A DNA stretch of 64,000 nucleotides from SIG459 sp045538735 (GTDB lineage: Bacteria; Bacillota; Clostridia; Oscillospirales; Oscillospiraceae): positions 28,981 through 92,980 of the forward strand of contig JAZSRY010000063.1 of NCBI GenBank assembly GCA_045538735.1. The letters are read 5' to 3'. Shown piece by piece: positions 1 through 8,168 of the stretch. The notes below the pieces were generated by a model. That model was not told the origin of the DNA and did not search any database. It saw nothing but the letters and a program-made list of their open reading frames with translations. The translations under genes and the position numbers were made by a program. The first letter of the stretch is position 1, and each line of letters opens with the position of its first letter.

Positions 1-105
1 ATCTTCCGGAAAAATATCTCTCACGAAATATTCGCGAAGCTTTTCCCAAAATAATTTTACATCATTTTCCGTGACAGCCTCACGGATAGAAATTCGATTT
101 TTCAA
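1..105 (-). CDS. GNAT-like N-acetyltransferase, N-terminal fragment
   Basis: Only the first 35 codons are in the window; the gene runs off the left edge. The start is a TTG at 103-105 with a GGAGG ribosome binding site about 8 bases upstream. The peptide begins LKNRISIREA and continues with FWEKLREYF and RDIFPED. Alternating hydrophobic IRxA followed by a helix is the usual opening of the GNAT fold, whose members transfer acetyl from acetyl-CoA to amines. No acetyl-CoA binding motif is visible because the rest is missing, so the family call comes from the N-terminus alone. Confidence 0.5.
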   Translation of the reverse strand, partial: MKNRISIREAVTENDVKLFWEKLREYFVRDIFPED

Positions 106-129
106 TCCTTTTCCTCCACAAAATTATTA

Positions 130-155
130 GGAGGGTTAGATGGCGTGAACCCTCC
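130..155. other. 8-bp stem-loop in the GNAT leader
   Basis: GGAGGGTT at 130-137 pairs perfectly with AACCCTCC at 148-155 around a 10-nt loop. In the minus-strand transcript it lies about 25 nt upstream of the GNAT start. GAACC/GGTTC nearby (about 147-166) could form an alternative stem. No U-run follows, so it is not an obvious terminator; it could be a leader structure. The rest of 106-333 is AT-rich with no gene that I can see. Confidence 0.35.
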
Positions 156-334
156 GAACACGGTTCATTTTCATAAAAGACCACCCTTTCTCATTAAGCA
201 TTATGTAAACTTATTGCAGTGTGCGATCACCTGCCGAAGAAAATAATTACTGCAGACTCCGACTCACTATTTACAAAATAATAACATCAATGAGATAAAA
301 TTTCCACCGTGTCAATAAATTTTAGGGAGAAAAT

Positions 335-408
335 GGCGCGCCGGGGTCGTCGCGCCCTACGAATTAATCTAGCAACGAACACGGGCCGTCCGGGTGTACG
401 GCCCCTAC
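335..408 (-). repeat. Two tandem GTAGGG-headed stem-loop repeats
   Basis: Read on the minus strand, two units of about 26 nt each begin with GTAGGG (ending at 408 and at 360). Each then has a GC-rich inverted repeat around a CCC(C)GG-containing loop. The stems differ: GGGCCGT/ACGGCCC in one, GGCGCG/CGCGCC in the other. The head and loop are shared while the stem differs but still pairs, as expected of an interspersed palindromic repeat family. They lie just downstream of the guaB terminator. Confidence 0.6.
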
Positions 409-433
409 AACATAAATTCGTATAATGTTCAAA

Positions 434-467
434 AAAAGACCGCGATTTTTGTAAATCGCGGTCTTTT
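434..467 (-). terminator. Intrinsic terminator of guaB
   Basis: A 15-bp stem (AAAAGACCGCGATTT pairing with its complement) with a 4-nt loop lies 18 nt past the guaB stop and is followed on the minus strand by a run of T. Confidence 0.85.
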
Positions 468-484
468 GAATTTCACTTGATTTA

Positions 485-1963
485 TCAGCTCTGGCTGGTG
501 GTGTAGTTGGGAGCTTCCTTGGTGATATAGATATCGTGGGGATGGCTCTCACGGAGACCGGCAGAGGTGATGCGGACAAACTTGCTCTTGGTGCGGAGAG
601 CTTCCATATTGGGAGCGCCGCAGTAGCCCATACCGGAGCGGATACCGCCCAGCATCTGGAAAATGGTGTCGGAAACAGGTCCGCGATAAGGCACACGGCC
701 TTCAACACCTTCGGGAACGAGCTTCTTGTTGCCTTCCTGGAAGTAGCGGTCCTTGGAACCGTTTGCCATGGCAGCGAGAGAGCCCATGCCGCGGTATACC
801 TTGAACTGACGACCCTGGAACATCTCGTTCTCGCCGGGGCTTTCCTCGCAGCCTGCGAGGAGAGAACCAAGCATAACAACGCTGCCGCCGGCTGCAAGAG
901 CCTTGACAACATCGCCGGAATACTTGATACCGCCATCGGCAATGATGGGAACGCCGTACTTATCGGCAGCTTCTGCGCTTTCAAGAACAGCGCTCAGCTG
1001 GGGAACACCGATACCTGCAACAACACGGGTGGTGCAGATGGAGCCGGGGCCGATACCGACCTTGACGCAGTCAGCGCCGGCCTTGATGAGAGCCTCGGTA
1101 GCTTCTGCGGTTGCAACGTTACCTGCGATGAGCTGAATATCGGGGAATGCGTTCTTAACAATACCAACATTGCGCATAATGTTTGCGCTGTGGCCGTGAG
1201 CGGAGTCCAGAACGAAAGCGTCAACACCGGCATCAGCCAGTTCCTTGGCGCGCTCGAGAAGGTCATTGGTCACGCCCAGAGCAGCGGCGCAGAGAAGACG
1301 GCCGCGGCTGTCCTTTGCGGCATTGGGATAGGTAAGAGCCTTTTCAATATCTTTAATGGTGATAAGTCCCTTGAGACGGTAATCAGCGTCTACAATGGGG
1401 AGCTTCTCGATCTTATGCTTTCCGAGGATTGCCTTTGCCTCTTCGAGAGTGGTGCCTTCCTTGCCGGTGACAAGGTTTTCCTTGGTCATCACATCGCTGA
1501 TAAGGCGGCTGTAATCGGTCTCAAACTTCATATCGCGGTTGGTGATGATACCGATGAGCTTACCATTCTCATCAACAACAGGAACGCCGGAGATGCGGAA
1601 CTTAGCCATAAGTGCCTCTGCCTCTGCCAGAGTACGCTCTGCAGTCAGAGAGAAGGGATTGGAGATAACGCCGTTCTCACTGCGCTTGACAAGATCAACC
1701 TGCTCAGCCTGAGCCTCGATGGTCATATTCTTGTGGACAACACCGATACCGCCTTCACGAGCCATAGCGATAGCCATGCGGGATTCGGTAACAGTGTCCA
1801 TAGCGGCGCTCATGATGGGAATATTGAGCTTCAGGTTCTTAGTCAGTCTGGTGGAGAGGTCAATCTGAGAAGGAAGAACGTTACTCTCGGCAGGAACGAG
1901 AAGAACGTCATCATAAGTCAGACCCTCACCAATGAAACGATGTGCATAAGATTCGTAAGACAA
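485..1963 (-). CDS. guaB: Inosine-5'-monophosphate dehydrogenase
   Basis: Oxidises IMP to XMP with NAD+, the committed step of guanine nucleotide synthesis; cytosolic. The 492-residue length is normal. The TIM barrel is interrupted at about residues 95-215 by a CBS-domain pair. The catalytic loop reads GIGPGSICTTR with the active-site Cys near residue 310, and the flap region EGVEGRVPYRG is present. Translation starts at a TTG with GGGGTGAT upstream. It is monocistronic, with its own promoter and terminator. The leader is only about 30 nt, too short for a purine riboswitch. Confidence 0.97.
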   Translation of the reverse strand: MSYESYAHRFIGEGLTYDDVLLVPAESNVLPSQIDLSTRLTKNLKLNIPIMSAAMDTVTESRMAIAMAREGGIGVVHKNMTIEAQAEQVDLVKRSENGVISNPFSLTAERTLAEAEALMAKFRISGVPVVDENGKLIGIITNRDMKFETDYSRLISDVMTKENLVTGKEGTTLEEAKAILGKHKIEKLPIVDADYRLKGLITIKDIEKALTYPNAAKDSRGRLLCAAALGVTNDLLERAKELADAGVDAFVLDSAHGHSANIMRNVGIVKNAFPDIQLIAGNVATAEATEALIKAGADCVKVGIGPGSICTTRVVAGIGVPQLSAVLESAEAADKYGVPIIADGGIKYSGDVVKALAAGGSVVMLGSLLAGCEESPGENEMFQGRQFKVYRGMGSLAAMANGSKDRYFQEGNKKLVPEGVEGRVPYRGPVSDTIFQMLGGIRSGMGYCGAPNMEALRTKSKFVRITSAGLRESHPHDIYITKEAPNYTTSQS

Positions 1964-1994
1964 ATGATATCACCCCAATTTAAAGATTTTATTT

Positions 1995-2022
1995 ATTTTA
2001 GCACGAAAAATAGGAAAGTCAA
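1995..2022 (-). promoter_or_regulatory. guaB sigma-A type promoter
   Basis: TTGACT (2017-2022) and TAAAAT (1995-2000) on the minus strand are separated by 16 bp and sit about 32 bp upstream of the TTG start of guaB. Confidence 0.7.
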
Positions 2023-2058
2023 TAGTTTTTTGGCGTATAAAATCAAATAAATATTTCC

Positions 2059-2886
2059 TTATTTTTCCTTTCCGCTGCGGGCAAAATAAAATATATATTG
2101 CTGGGCAAGACCCGCGTATTCTCCAAGCACCGCAGGGTCAAAATCAGGGGCAAAATGCTCCTTAAGCGCCCTTTTCATCCATACATCAATGGGGAAAGCT
2201 TCCATATGTCCGAGGCCGAAAAGCAGGGCGCAGCTTGCCACCTTCTTCCCCACTCCGTTCATCGAAAGAAGTCCCTTCAAGGCGGTGTCGCAGTCTGCGC
2301 GGGCAAGCGCCTCCAAGTCTATGCTGCCTTCGGAAATCGCCTTTGCGGCGTCCACTATATAAGCCGCCCTGTAGCCGCTGCGAATGTGGGCAAGATCCTC
2401 TGCCCCAAAAGCGGAAAGCTTTTCGGCAGAGGGGAAGGAATAAAACTCTCTGCCTTCAAATTCAATCTTTTCTCCGTAGGCACGGCAGAGCTTTTCAACT
2501 ATTCCCTTTATGCGAGGTATATTGTTGCACTGGGAAATGATGAAAGAGCAAAGTGCCTCCCATCTTTCCTGCTGCAAAATTCTTATGCCCGCCCCGAATT
2601 CTGCGCATCGGGCAAGATATTCTCCCCCGTCAAAACTAAGTCTTATGGACTCATAGTCTCTTTCAAGGTCGAAATAGCTCCGCCATATACTCTTAAAATC
2701 TTCGCCATTGCATATTATGTAAACCTTATTCTCTTCTGTAACTACTTTTGCGGCTTTGCCGAAGGCCACGCCCCAGTAGTCACCGTTCTCATCAGCATTC
2801 CAGCGGAAGCACTGGCCGCATTCAAAGGTTTTCACGGGGTCAATTTCTCTCAACGTACCCAGATATATTTTTTCAGAAACTTGCAT
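2059..2886 (-). CDS. ogg: 8-oxoguanine DNA glycosylase/AP lyase (OGG family)
   Basis: Base-excision repair enzyme that removes 8-oxoguanine and nicks the abasic site. The 275 residues show the OGG N-terminal domain (FECGQCFRW near residue 21) and the helix-hairpin-helix GPD motif NGVGKKVASC at about 210-219. The catalytic Lys is K215 and the conserved Asp is in PIDVWM, D234. This is the arrangement of human OGG1 K249/D268. It is transcribed divergently from the MFS gene from a promoter shared within a 30-bp palindrome. It is convergent with nothing; guaB lies downstream on the same strand with its own promoter. Confidence 0.9.
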   Translation of the reverse strand: MQVSEKIYLGTLREIDPVKTFECGQCFRWNADENGDYWGVAFGKAAKVVTEENKVYIICNGEDFKSIWRSYFDLERDYESIRLSFDGGEYLARCAEFGAGIRILQQERWEALCSFIISQCNNIPRIKGIVEKLCRAYGEKIEFEGREFYSFPSAEKLSAFGAEDLAHIRSGYRAAYIVDAAKAISEGSIDLEALARADCDTALKGLLSMNGVGKKVASCALLFGLGHMEAFPIDVWMKRALKEHFAPDFDPAVLGEYAGLAQQYIFYFARSGKEK

Positions 2887-2944
2887 ACGGCTCTCCCAAG
2901 TAATATAATAAGTTTATTATATTACTTACTCCGATTCAATTCAA
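2881..2944. promoter_or_regulatory. Mirrored divergent promoters over a 30-bp palindrome
   Basis: AAGTAATATAATAA (2898-2911) and its exact complement (2914-2927) flank a 2-nt centre. Each arm carries a TATAAT. On the plus strand TTGCAT (2881-2886) lies 17 bp from TATAAT (2904-2909), facing the MFS gene. On the minus strand TTGAAT (2939-2944) lies 17 bp from TATAAT (2916-2921), facing ogg. A repressor bound to the palindrome would cover both -10 boxes. The plus -35 overlaps the ogg start codon. Confidence 0.65.
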
Positions 2945-2965
2945 GAAACAGAAAGTGTAAATACT

Positions 2966-4168
2966 GTGAAAACTAAAAAAAATCCCTGGTTGGTGTGCGT
3001 GGGCTGCACTCTCCTGCTTTTCTGCAACGTGGGTCTCACCACCAGTTCCTTTTCCGTCTATCAGCCCTATCTAATAGAGATTATCGGTCTCAGCAACACG
3101 CAGGCTTCCACGGTTATCACCATACGAACCCTCTGCTCCATGCTTGCAATACCCTTTGTTCAAAAGTACATAAAGCTTTGCGGGCTGCGCAGAAGCCTTA
3201 TTCTTATGAACATCCTCGCCGCCGTCAGCTTCTTCGGCTTCGGCTTTGCCAAGGACTTCGTAAGCTGCAGCATTGCCGCTTCCCTTCTGGGTCTTTGCTA
3301 CGGTCTCGGCGGCACTGTCAGCGTTTCCATTGCGGTGAAGCGCAGCTTCACATCCCACCAGACCCTTGCTCTTGGAATATGCTCCGCAGGCACGGGACTT
3401 GCCACAATAGTCTGGCCTCCCATTGCCACCTTCTTTATCGCGAACTTCTCCCTGCGCGCCGCCCTCTGGTTTGAGGCGCTGTTCCTCCTTGCCGCCTCGG
3501 TCATCGCGCTTTGCCTTGTGGGACCTCAAATCAATGTTCGCCCCGCAGAGCTTAAGCAGTCCGACATAAACGCCCCCCGCTCGAAAAACGAAAAGAAGCG
3601 CTTTATCCTTGTGCTTTGTGCAGCCTTCCTCATAGGCGCAATGGGCAACACCGGTTGGAACCACCTAAGCGTGCTTTATTCCACAGAGGGCGCCGACCTT
3701 CGCACCGTGTCCCGCCTCATCTCTCTCGTAGGTCTTGCCCTCACCATGGGCAAGGTGCTTTTCGGAGAAATTGCCGACCGCATGGGCGGCAGGCGCACCG
3801 CCTTTTTCTTCTGCTCCATTCTCATTCTGGGCGAGCTGCTGGCCTGCTTTGCCGCGAAGCTCTCCATGCCTATTGCCTGCGCATCTATGCTGTTTATGGG
3901 TATGGGACTGCCCATATCCACCGTTGGCTTTTCCAGTATGGCTGCCGACCTTTCCACACCCGGACACTATCCCTCCTCCCTCAGCAGCTTCCAGCTGAGC
4001 TACATGGTGGGATCCTTCGTTACGGGACCACTACCCGGTATTATAGCAGACCGCAGCGGAAGCTATGTCCCCACCTACTACGCTCTTTCCGTTTTTGCCG
4101 CACTCACTCTTATACTTATAATCTGCGCCTACAATGTGGGAAGAAAGGACAAGAATAAAGATGCATGA
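2966..4168 (+). CDS. Major facilitator superfamily transporter (OxlT/MCT-like)
   Basis: A 400-residue integral membrane protein with 12 predicted helices in two bundles, separated by a charged loop at about 190-215 (RPAELKQSDI to KNEKKR). The cytoplasmic motif GEIADRMGGRR between helices 8 and 9 is the second-half copy of MFS motif A. The overall pattern resembles the oxalate/formate and monocarboxylate branch, but no substrate can be assigned. It starts at GTG 2966 with only a weak ribosome binding site. It is the first gene of a plus-strand unit; its end overlaps the start of the ProX-like gene by 8 nt. Confidence 0.85.
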   Translation: MKTKKNPWLVCVGCTLLLFCNVGLTTSSFSVYQPYLIEIIGLSNTQASTVITIRTLCSMLAIPFVQKYIKLCGLRRSLILMNILAAVSFFGFGFAKDFVSCSIAASLLGLCYGLGGTVSVSIAVKRSFTSHQTLALGICSAGTGLATIVWPPIATFFIANFSLRAALWFEALFLLAASVIALCLVGPQINVRPAELKQSDINAPRSKNEKKRFILVLCAAFLIGAMGNTGWNHLSVLYSTEGADLRTVSRLISLVGLALTMGKVLFGEIADRMGGRRTAFFFCSILILGELLACFAAKLSMPIACASMLFMGMGLPISTVGFSSMAADLSTPGHYPSSLSSFQLSYMVGSFVTGPLPGIIADRSGSYVPTYYALSVFAALTLILIICAYNVGRKDKNKDA

Positions 4169-4715
4169 ATCAATTCTTTTCAACGGCCGACCCGAAAAGG
4201 GCAGCCGCACAGATGCCGAAGAGAGAAGCTATGACCTTCTCGACTCCCTTTCAATCCTCTACACCCGGGTTGACCACGACCTTGCCATGACTATGGAAGA
4301 TCTCTCCGATGCCGAAGCTGTTTTGGGTTGCTCCATCGCAAAGAACCTTTTCCTTACAAACCGTCAGCAGACGGACTTTTACCTTTTGATAATGCCCGGC
4401 AGCAAGCCCTTCAAGACCAAATACCTCTCCGCCCAGCTTGGCTGTTCCCGCCTCAGCTTTGCCTCGGAGGAGCATCTCACTTCCCTTTTGGGTGTTAAAA
4501 GCGGCTCCGCCAGCGTTCTCGCTCTTATGAACGATAAGGGCAGGCAGGTGCATCTTGTTTTTGACAAGGAGCTTTTGGCTGAACCTCAATTTGCCTGCCA
4601 TCCTTGCATCAACACCTCCTCCATCGCCTTCGATACGGAGGATATGCTGAATAAACTTCTCCCCACTCTTGGCCATACATATACGACAGTGGAACTGCCA
4701 TGGGAGTTTGAGTAA
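4161..4715 (+). CDS. YbaK/ProX-type aminoacyl-tRNA deacylase
   Basis: About 184 residues of the YbaK/ProRS-associated editing domain, which hydrolyses mischarged tRNA (for example Ala- or Cys-tRNA-Pro) in the cytosol. Visible landmarks are the conserved Lys in SIAKNLFLTN, the FYLLIMPG strand, and GVKSGSASVLALMND, which matches the GxxxGSVSP-type loop of the family. The C-terminus has the HPCINTSSIAF segment. ATG 4161 is preferred over an in-frame ATG at 4134 because AAAGGAC lies just upstream of 4161. It is translationally coupled to the MFS gene; the exact tRNA substrate is not readable. Confidence 0.85.
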   Translation: MHESILFNGRPEKGSRTDAEERSYDLLDSLSILYTRVDHDLAMTMEDLSDAEAVLGCSIAKNLFLTNRQQTDFYLLIMPGSKPFKTKYLSAQLGCSRLSFASEEHLTSLLGVKSGSASVLALMNDKGRQVHLVFDKELLAEPQFACHPCINTSSIAFDTEDMLNKLLPTLGHTYTTVELPWEFE

Positions 4716-4719
4716 AGCT

Positions 4720-5235
4720 ATGAAAAACCGATCTGTATTTAAGGGTATCGTAATATACCTTCTTCCGTTTTTACTTGTTTCTGCGCTATGTGGCTGCAGT
4801 AAGAAAGACCCAAACACTCCGCTGTGGGAATATACGGAGATATCGAAGGTAGAAATACTGATGTATTATACAAACGACGATCTTACCAACGAAAATAATA
4901 CCGTTTTTCCCAAGGCAGTAATTGTTGAAGATCCTGAAGATGTGGAGGCTTTGAAGGAAATTGCTGTTCGAGTGGTAAATGAGGGCACAAGCCAGACACT
5001 TCCCTTCTCAAGTCCAAAGTACCGCACCATTTTTCACGGCAAAGACGGTACAGTTCAATACTATTTAGCAGGTCCGTGTACATTTGGTATTGACTTTATG
5101 ATACCGGGCACTTACTACTTGCCTGCTGAAACAAACATAAATAATCTCCATAACGGTACTGCCAAAGACGCAAGTTTTTATCTTGAAATACAGGAAATAT
5201 TCAATAAGTACGAAAGCTTTAAATATGAACCATAG
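4720..5235 (+). CDS. Predicted lipoprotein, unknown function
   Basis: 172 residues. A basic start (MKNRSVFKG), a hydrophobic stretch at 9-24 and the sequence SALCGC look like a lipoprotein signal peptide, with lipidation at the second Cys. The mature part is hydrophilic, with no motif I recognise. An upstream in-frame ATG at 4669 would overlap the previous gene and put 17 residues before the signal peptide, so ATG 4720 is chosen. It begins 4 nt after the deacylase stop and ends before a strong terminator, so it closes the plus-strand unit. Confidence 0.7.
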   Translation: MKNRSVFKGIVIYLLPFLLVSALCGCSKKDPNTPLWEYTEISKVEILMYYTNDDLTNENNTVFPKAVIVEDPEDVEALKEIAVRVVNEGTSQTLPFSSPKYRTIFHGKDGTVQYYLAGPCTFGIDFMIPGTYYLPAETNINNLHNGTAKDASFYLEIQEIFNKYESFKYEP

Positions 5236-5240
5236 ATTAT

Positions 5241-5276
5241 AAAAAAAGGACCGACAAATTTGTCGGTCCTTTTTTT
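5241..5276. terminator. Perfectly palindromic bidirectional terminator
   Basis: A 36-bp perfect palindrome: seven A, the GC-rich core GGACCGACAAA and their exact complement, ending in seven T. It serves the lipoprotein gene on the plus strand and rpsU on the minus strand, whose stop is 6 bp away. Confidence 0.9.
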
Positions 5277-5281
5277 GAGCA

Positions 5282-5467
5282 TTAATAATAACGCTTGTTC
5301 TTGTTCTTACGAGCGGCTTCGCTCTTTTTGCGGCGCTTGACGCTGGGGCTCTGATAGAACTCCTTCTTGCGGAGATCGGCCATAACACCTGCCTTGGCGC
5401 AGCTGCGCTTAAATCTCTTCAGCGCGTTGTCCAGAGATTCGTTCTCCTTGACGTAGATTTCAGACAT
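5282..5467 (-). CDS. rpsU: 30S ribosomal protein S21
   Basis: 61 residues, normal for bacterial S21, which binds the small subunit and helps mRNA selection at initiation. The sequence opens MSEIYVKENE, carries the family core ALKRFKRSCAKAGV, and ends in the basic tail KNKNKRYY. The ribosome binding site is GGAGGGAGGG. It has its own consensus promoter behind leuS and a leader with two small hairpins. Confidence 0.96.
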   Translation of the reverse strand: MSEIYVKENESLDNALKRFKRSCAKAGVMADLRKKEFYQSPSVKRRKKSEAARKNKNKRYY

Positions 5468-5487
5468 TTATTTCCCTCCCTCCAAAT

Positions 5488-5564
5488 ACGCCTTGCGGCG
5501 TTTCAAGGGCCATAAAATCATGGCTTAACGGATTTATTATAAAGGTTTTAATTCCGCTTGTCAA
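5488..5564 (-). promoter_or_regulatory. rpsU promoter and leader hairpins
   Basis: TTGACA (5559-5564), 17 bp, TATAAT (5536-5541) on the minus strand: full consensus at both boxes. The leader then holds GCCATGA/TATGGC (about 5509-5526) and ACGCC-GCAA-GGCGT (about 5488-5502, a GNRA-type loop) before the ribosome binding site. The -35 lies just beyond the leuS stop. Confidence 0.8.
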
Positions 5565-5567
5565 CAA

Positions 5568-8120
5568 TTACTTTTTAGGTTTGAGAATAAGATTGACAAG
5601 CTTGATATCGTCGCCCTTGCGGACAACAATGCTCTTGACAACTTCCATGCCTTCCATGAGCTTTGCGATCTTCTCGTTGGCATAGGCTATTGCGAGAACG
5701 GCATCGTTATCTGCATTGACGGGAACGATAATTGTGCTCTTGAGCTTGCCGCCCACCTGAACTGCAATTTCCTTCTCGCTGTCCACGAGCTTGCTCTCGT
5801 CGAACTTAGGCCATGCGTGGAGGCAGCACTGTCCGCCGAAGCCCTGAATCTCCCAAAGCTCTTCGGCAATATGGGGAGCGAAGGGGCTGAGCATAAGGAG
5901 CATTGCCTTGATGTCGCCACGGGTGGGAGCATTATCGCTGAACTGGTTCACCAGAGCCATCAGGGCGGCGATGGCGGTGTTGAACTTCATGTTCTCAATA
6001 TCCTCGGTGACCTTCTTGATGGTGCGGTGGATTTCCTTCTCGTTTGCCTTGGAATAGCCCTCGCCGCCTTCAAGACGGGTCTCGGCAAAGTTCCAGATGC
6101 GGTCGAGGAAACGCTTGCAGCCCTTGACGGCGCTCTCCTGCCAGGGAGCTGCCTTTTCAAAGTCGCCAAGGAACATGATATAGGTGCGGAGAGTATCGGC
6201 GCCGAAGGCCTTAACAACATCATCGGGGTTGACAACATTGCCCAGGCTCTTGCTCATCTTGACTATGGGGTGAGATGCCATCTCGCCATACTTCTCAACG
6301 AGAGCCTTCTTTGCGGCCTTCTCGCTGCCGTGCTCGGCAACAAGAGCTGCCTGCTCCTCCTCGGGGAGGTTATCGAAGCAGCGGGGATTCATACCAAGAA
6401 TCATACCGTGGCTGGTGCGCTTTGCATAGGGTTCGGCAGTGGGAACAACGCCGATATCATAGAGAACCTTATGCCAGAAGCGGGAATAAAGGAGATGGAG
6501 AGTGGTATGCTCCATACCGCCGTTATACCAGTCAACCTGATGCCAATACTTCATTGCCTCTTCGCCAACGAGAGCCTCATCATTATGAGGATCCATGTAG
6601 CGGAGGAAATACCAGCTGGAGCCTGCCCACTGGGGCATAGTGTCAGTCTCGCGCTTTGCGGGACCTCCGCACACGGGGCAGGTAGTGTTAACCCAATCGG
6701 TCATCTTGCTCAGGGGGCTTTCGCCGTCATCGGTGGGCTCATAGCTTTCAACCTGAGGCAGAGTGAGGGGCAGCTGCTCCTCGGGCAGGGGAACCCAGCC
6801 GCCGCAGTGCTCGCAATAAACCAGAGGAATGGGCTCGCCCCAATAGCGCTGGCGGGAGAAGACCCAGTCACGGAGCTTATAGTTGACCTTCTCGTGGCCG
6901 ATGCCCTTCTCTTCCAGATACTTGATCATAGCGGGGATGGCATCCTTGACAGTGAGTCCGTTCAGGAAGCCGGAGTTGACCATTATGCCGCTTTCATCCT
7001 TGACGGTGTAAGCTTCCTTCTCAACATCGCCGCCTGCAACAACCTCGATGATCTCGCAGCCGAATTCCTTTGCGAAGTCCCAGTCGCGGTCATCATGACC
7101 GGGAACTGCCATAATTGCGCCGGTGCCGTAAGTGGCAAGGACATAGTCGGAGATGAAGATGGGAATTTCTTTGCCGTTAACGGGGTTAATGGCGGCAACA
7201 CCGGAGAGCTTAACGCCGGTCTTTTCCTTTGCCATCTCGGTGCGCTCGAAGTCGGACTTGCGGGCAGCGGCAGCCTGATACTCGCGGACAGCGTCAAGAT
7301 TAGTGAGCTGAGAAGCCCACTTTTCTATGAGAGCGTGCTCGGGGCTCATAACCATATAGGTTGCGCCAAAGAGAGTGTCGGGGCGGGTGGTGAAGACGGT
7401 GACGGTGTCGCCGTTGGTGGTTGCGAAATCAAGCTCTGCACCGGTGGAACGTCCAATCCAGTTGCGCTGCTGGGTCTTGACGCGCTCGATGAAGTCCAGT
7501 TCATCCAGATCATCGATGAGGCGCTGGGCATACTCGGTGATCTTGAGCATCCACTGGCTCTTTTCCTTGCGGACAACGGGAGCACCGCAGCGCTCGCAAA
7601 CACCGTTTACAACCTCTTCGTTGGCAAGAACGCACTTGCAGCTGGTGCACCAGTTAACGGGCATCTGGCTCTTATAGGCAAGTCCCTTCTTGAAAAGCTG
7701 GAGGAAAATCCACTGGGTCCACTTGAAGTAAGCGGGGTCAGTGGTATCCACGCAACGGTCCCAGTCAAAGCTGAAGCCCAGCATCTGGAGCTGCTTTGTG
7801 AAGTTTGCAATGTTATCACGGGTTACATCTGCGGGATGGAGATGGTTCTTTATGGCATAGTTCTCGGTGGGCAGACCGAAAGCATCATAGCCGATGGGGA
7901 AAAGAACATTGTAGCCATCCATACGGCGCTTTCTGGAAACAATGTCCATAGCGGTATAGGGACGGGGATGGCCAACATGGAGGCCTGCAGCAGAAGGATA
8001 AGGGAACTCAACGAGGGCATAGAACTTGGGCTTATCGCTGCCGGTTACGGCTGCATAGCTCTTGTTTTCCAGCCAATACTTCTGCCATTTTTTCTCGATT
8101 GCGGTAAAATCGTACTTCAT
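5568..8120 (-). CDS. leuS: Leucyl-tRNA synthetase
   Basis: Class I synthetase charging tRNA-Leu; 850 residues. The HIGH motif is HVGH at 48-51 and KMSKS is at about 621-625. A Cys-rich zinc element follows residue 158 (CTSCKC, then CERCG), an inserted editing domain occupies roughly 220-410, and more CxxC pairs occur in CEHCGG and CPVCGG. The catalytic segment HPRPYTAMD and GYDAFGLPTENYA differs from the commoner HPEGYTATD/GWDAFGLPAEQYA type, so it belongs to a divergent bacterial LeuRS form. It is the last gene of the long housekeeping run, 48 nt behind rsfS, and has no T-box leader. Confidence 0.95.
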   Translation of the reverse strand: MKYDFTAIEKKWQKYWLENKSYAAVTGSDKPKFYALVEFPYPSAAGLHVGHPRPYTAMDIVSRKRRMDGYNVLFPIGYDAFGLPTENYAIKNHLHPADVTRDNIANFTKQLQMLGFSFDWDRCVDTTDPAYFKWTQWIFLQLFKKGLAYKSQMPVNWCTSCKCVLANEEVVNGVCERCGAPVVRKEKSQWMLKITEYAQRLIDDLDELDFIERVKTQQRNWIGRSTGAELDFATTNGDTVTVFTTRPDTLFGATYMVMSPEHALIEKWASQLTNLDAVREYQAAAARKSDFERTEMAKEKTGVKLSGVAAINPVNGKEIPIFISDYVLATYGTGAIMAVPGHDDRDWDFAKEFGCEIIEVVAGGDVEKEAYTVKDESGIMVNSGFLNGLTVKDAIPAMIKYLEEKGIGHEKVNYKLRDWVFSRQRYWGEPIPLVYCEHCGGWVPLPEEQLPLTLPQVESYEPTDDGESPLSKMTDWVNTTCPVCGGPAKRETDTMPQWAGSSWYFLRYMDPHNDEALVGEEAMKYWHQVDWYNGGMEHTTLHLLYSRFWHKVLYDIGVVPTAEPYAKRTSHGMILGMNPRCFDNLPEEEQAALVAEHGSEKAAKKALVEKYGEMASHPIVKMSKSLGNVVNPDDVVKAFGADTLRTYIMFLGDFEKAAPWQESAVKGCKRFLDRIWNFAETRLEGGEGYSKANEKEIHRTIKKVTEDIENMKFNTAIAALMALVNQFSDNAPTRGDIKAMLLMLSPFAPHIAEELWEIQGFGGQCCLHAWPKFDESKLVDSEKEIAVQVGGKLKSTIIVPVNADNDAVLAIAYANEKIAKLMEGMEVVKSIVVRKGDDIKLVNLILKPKK

Positions 8121-8168
8121 GTCACGTCTTCTTTCTTTATGGATATCCGTTTACGCGGAAAAATTTAC

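Noticed and set aside
1964..2058. Purine riboswitch before guaB
   Set aside because: The transcript leader from the visible promoter is only about 30 nt, too short for the aptamer.
8121..8168. T-box leader before leuS (and before lysS)
   Set aside because: Only 48 nt between rsfS and leuS and 14 nt between greA and lysS; no T-box or stem I region fits.
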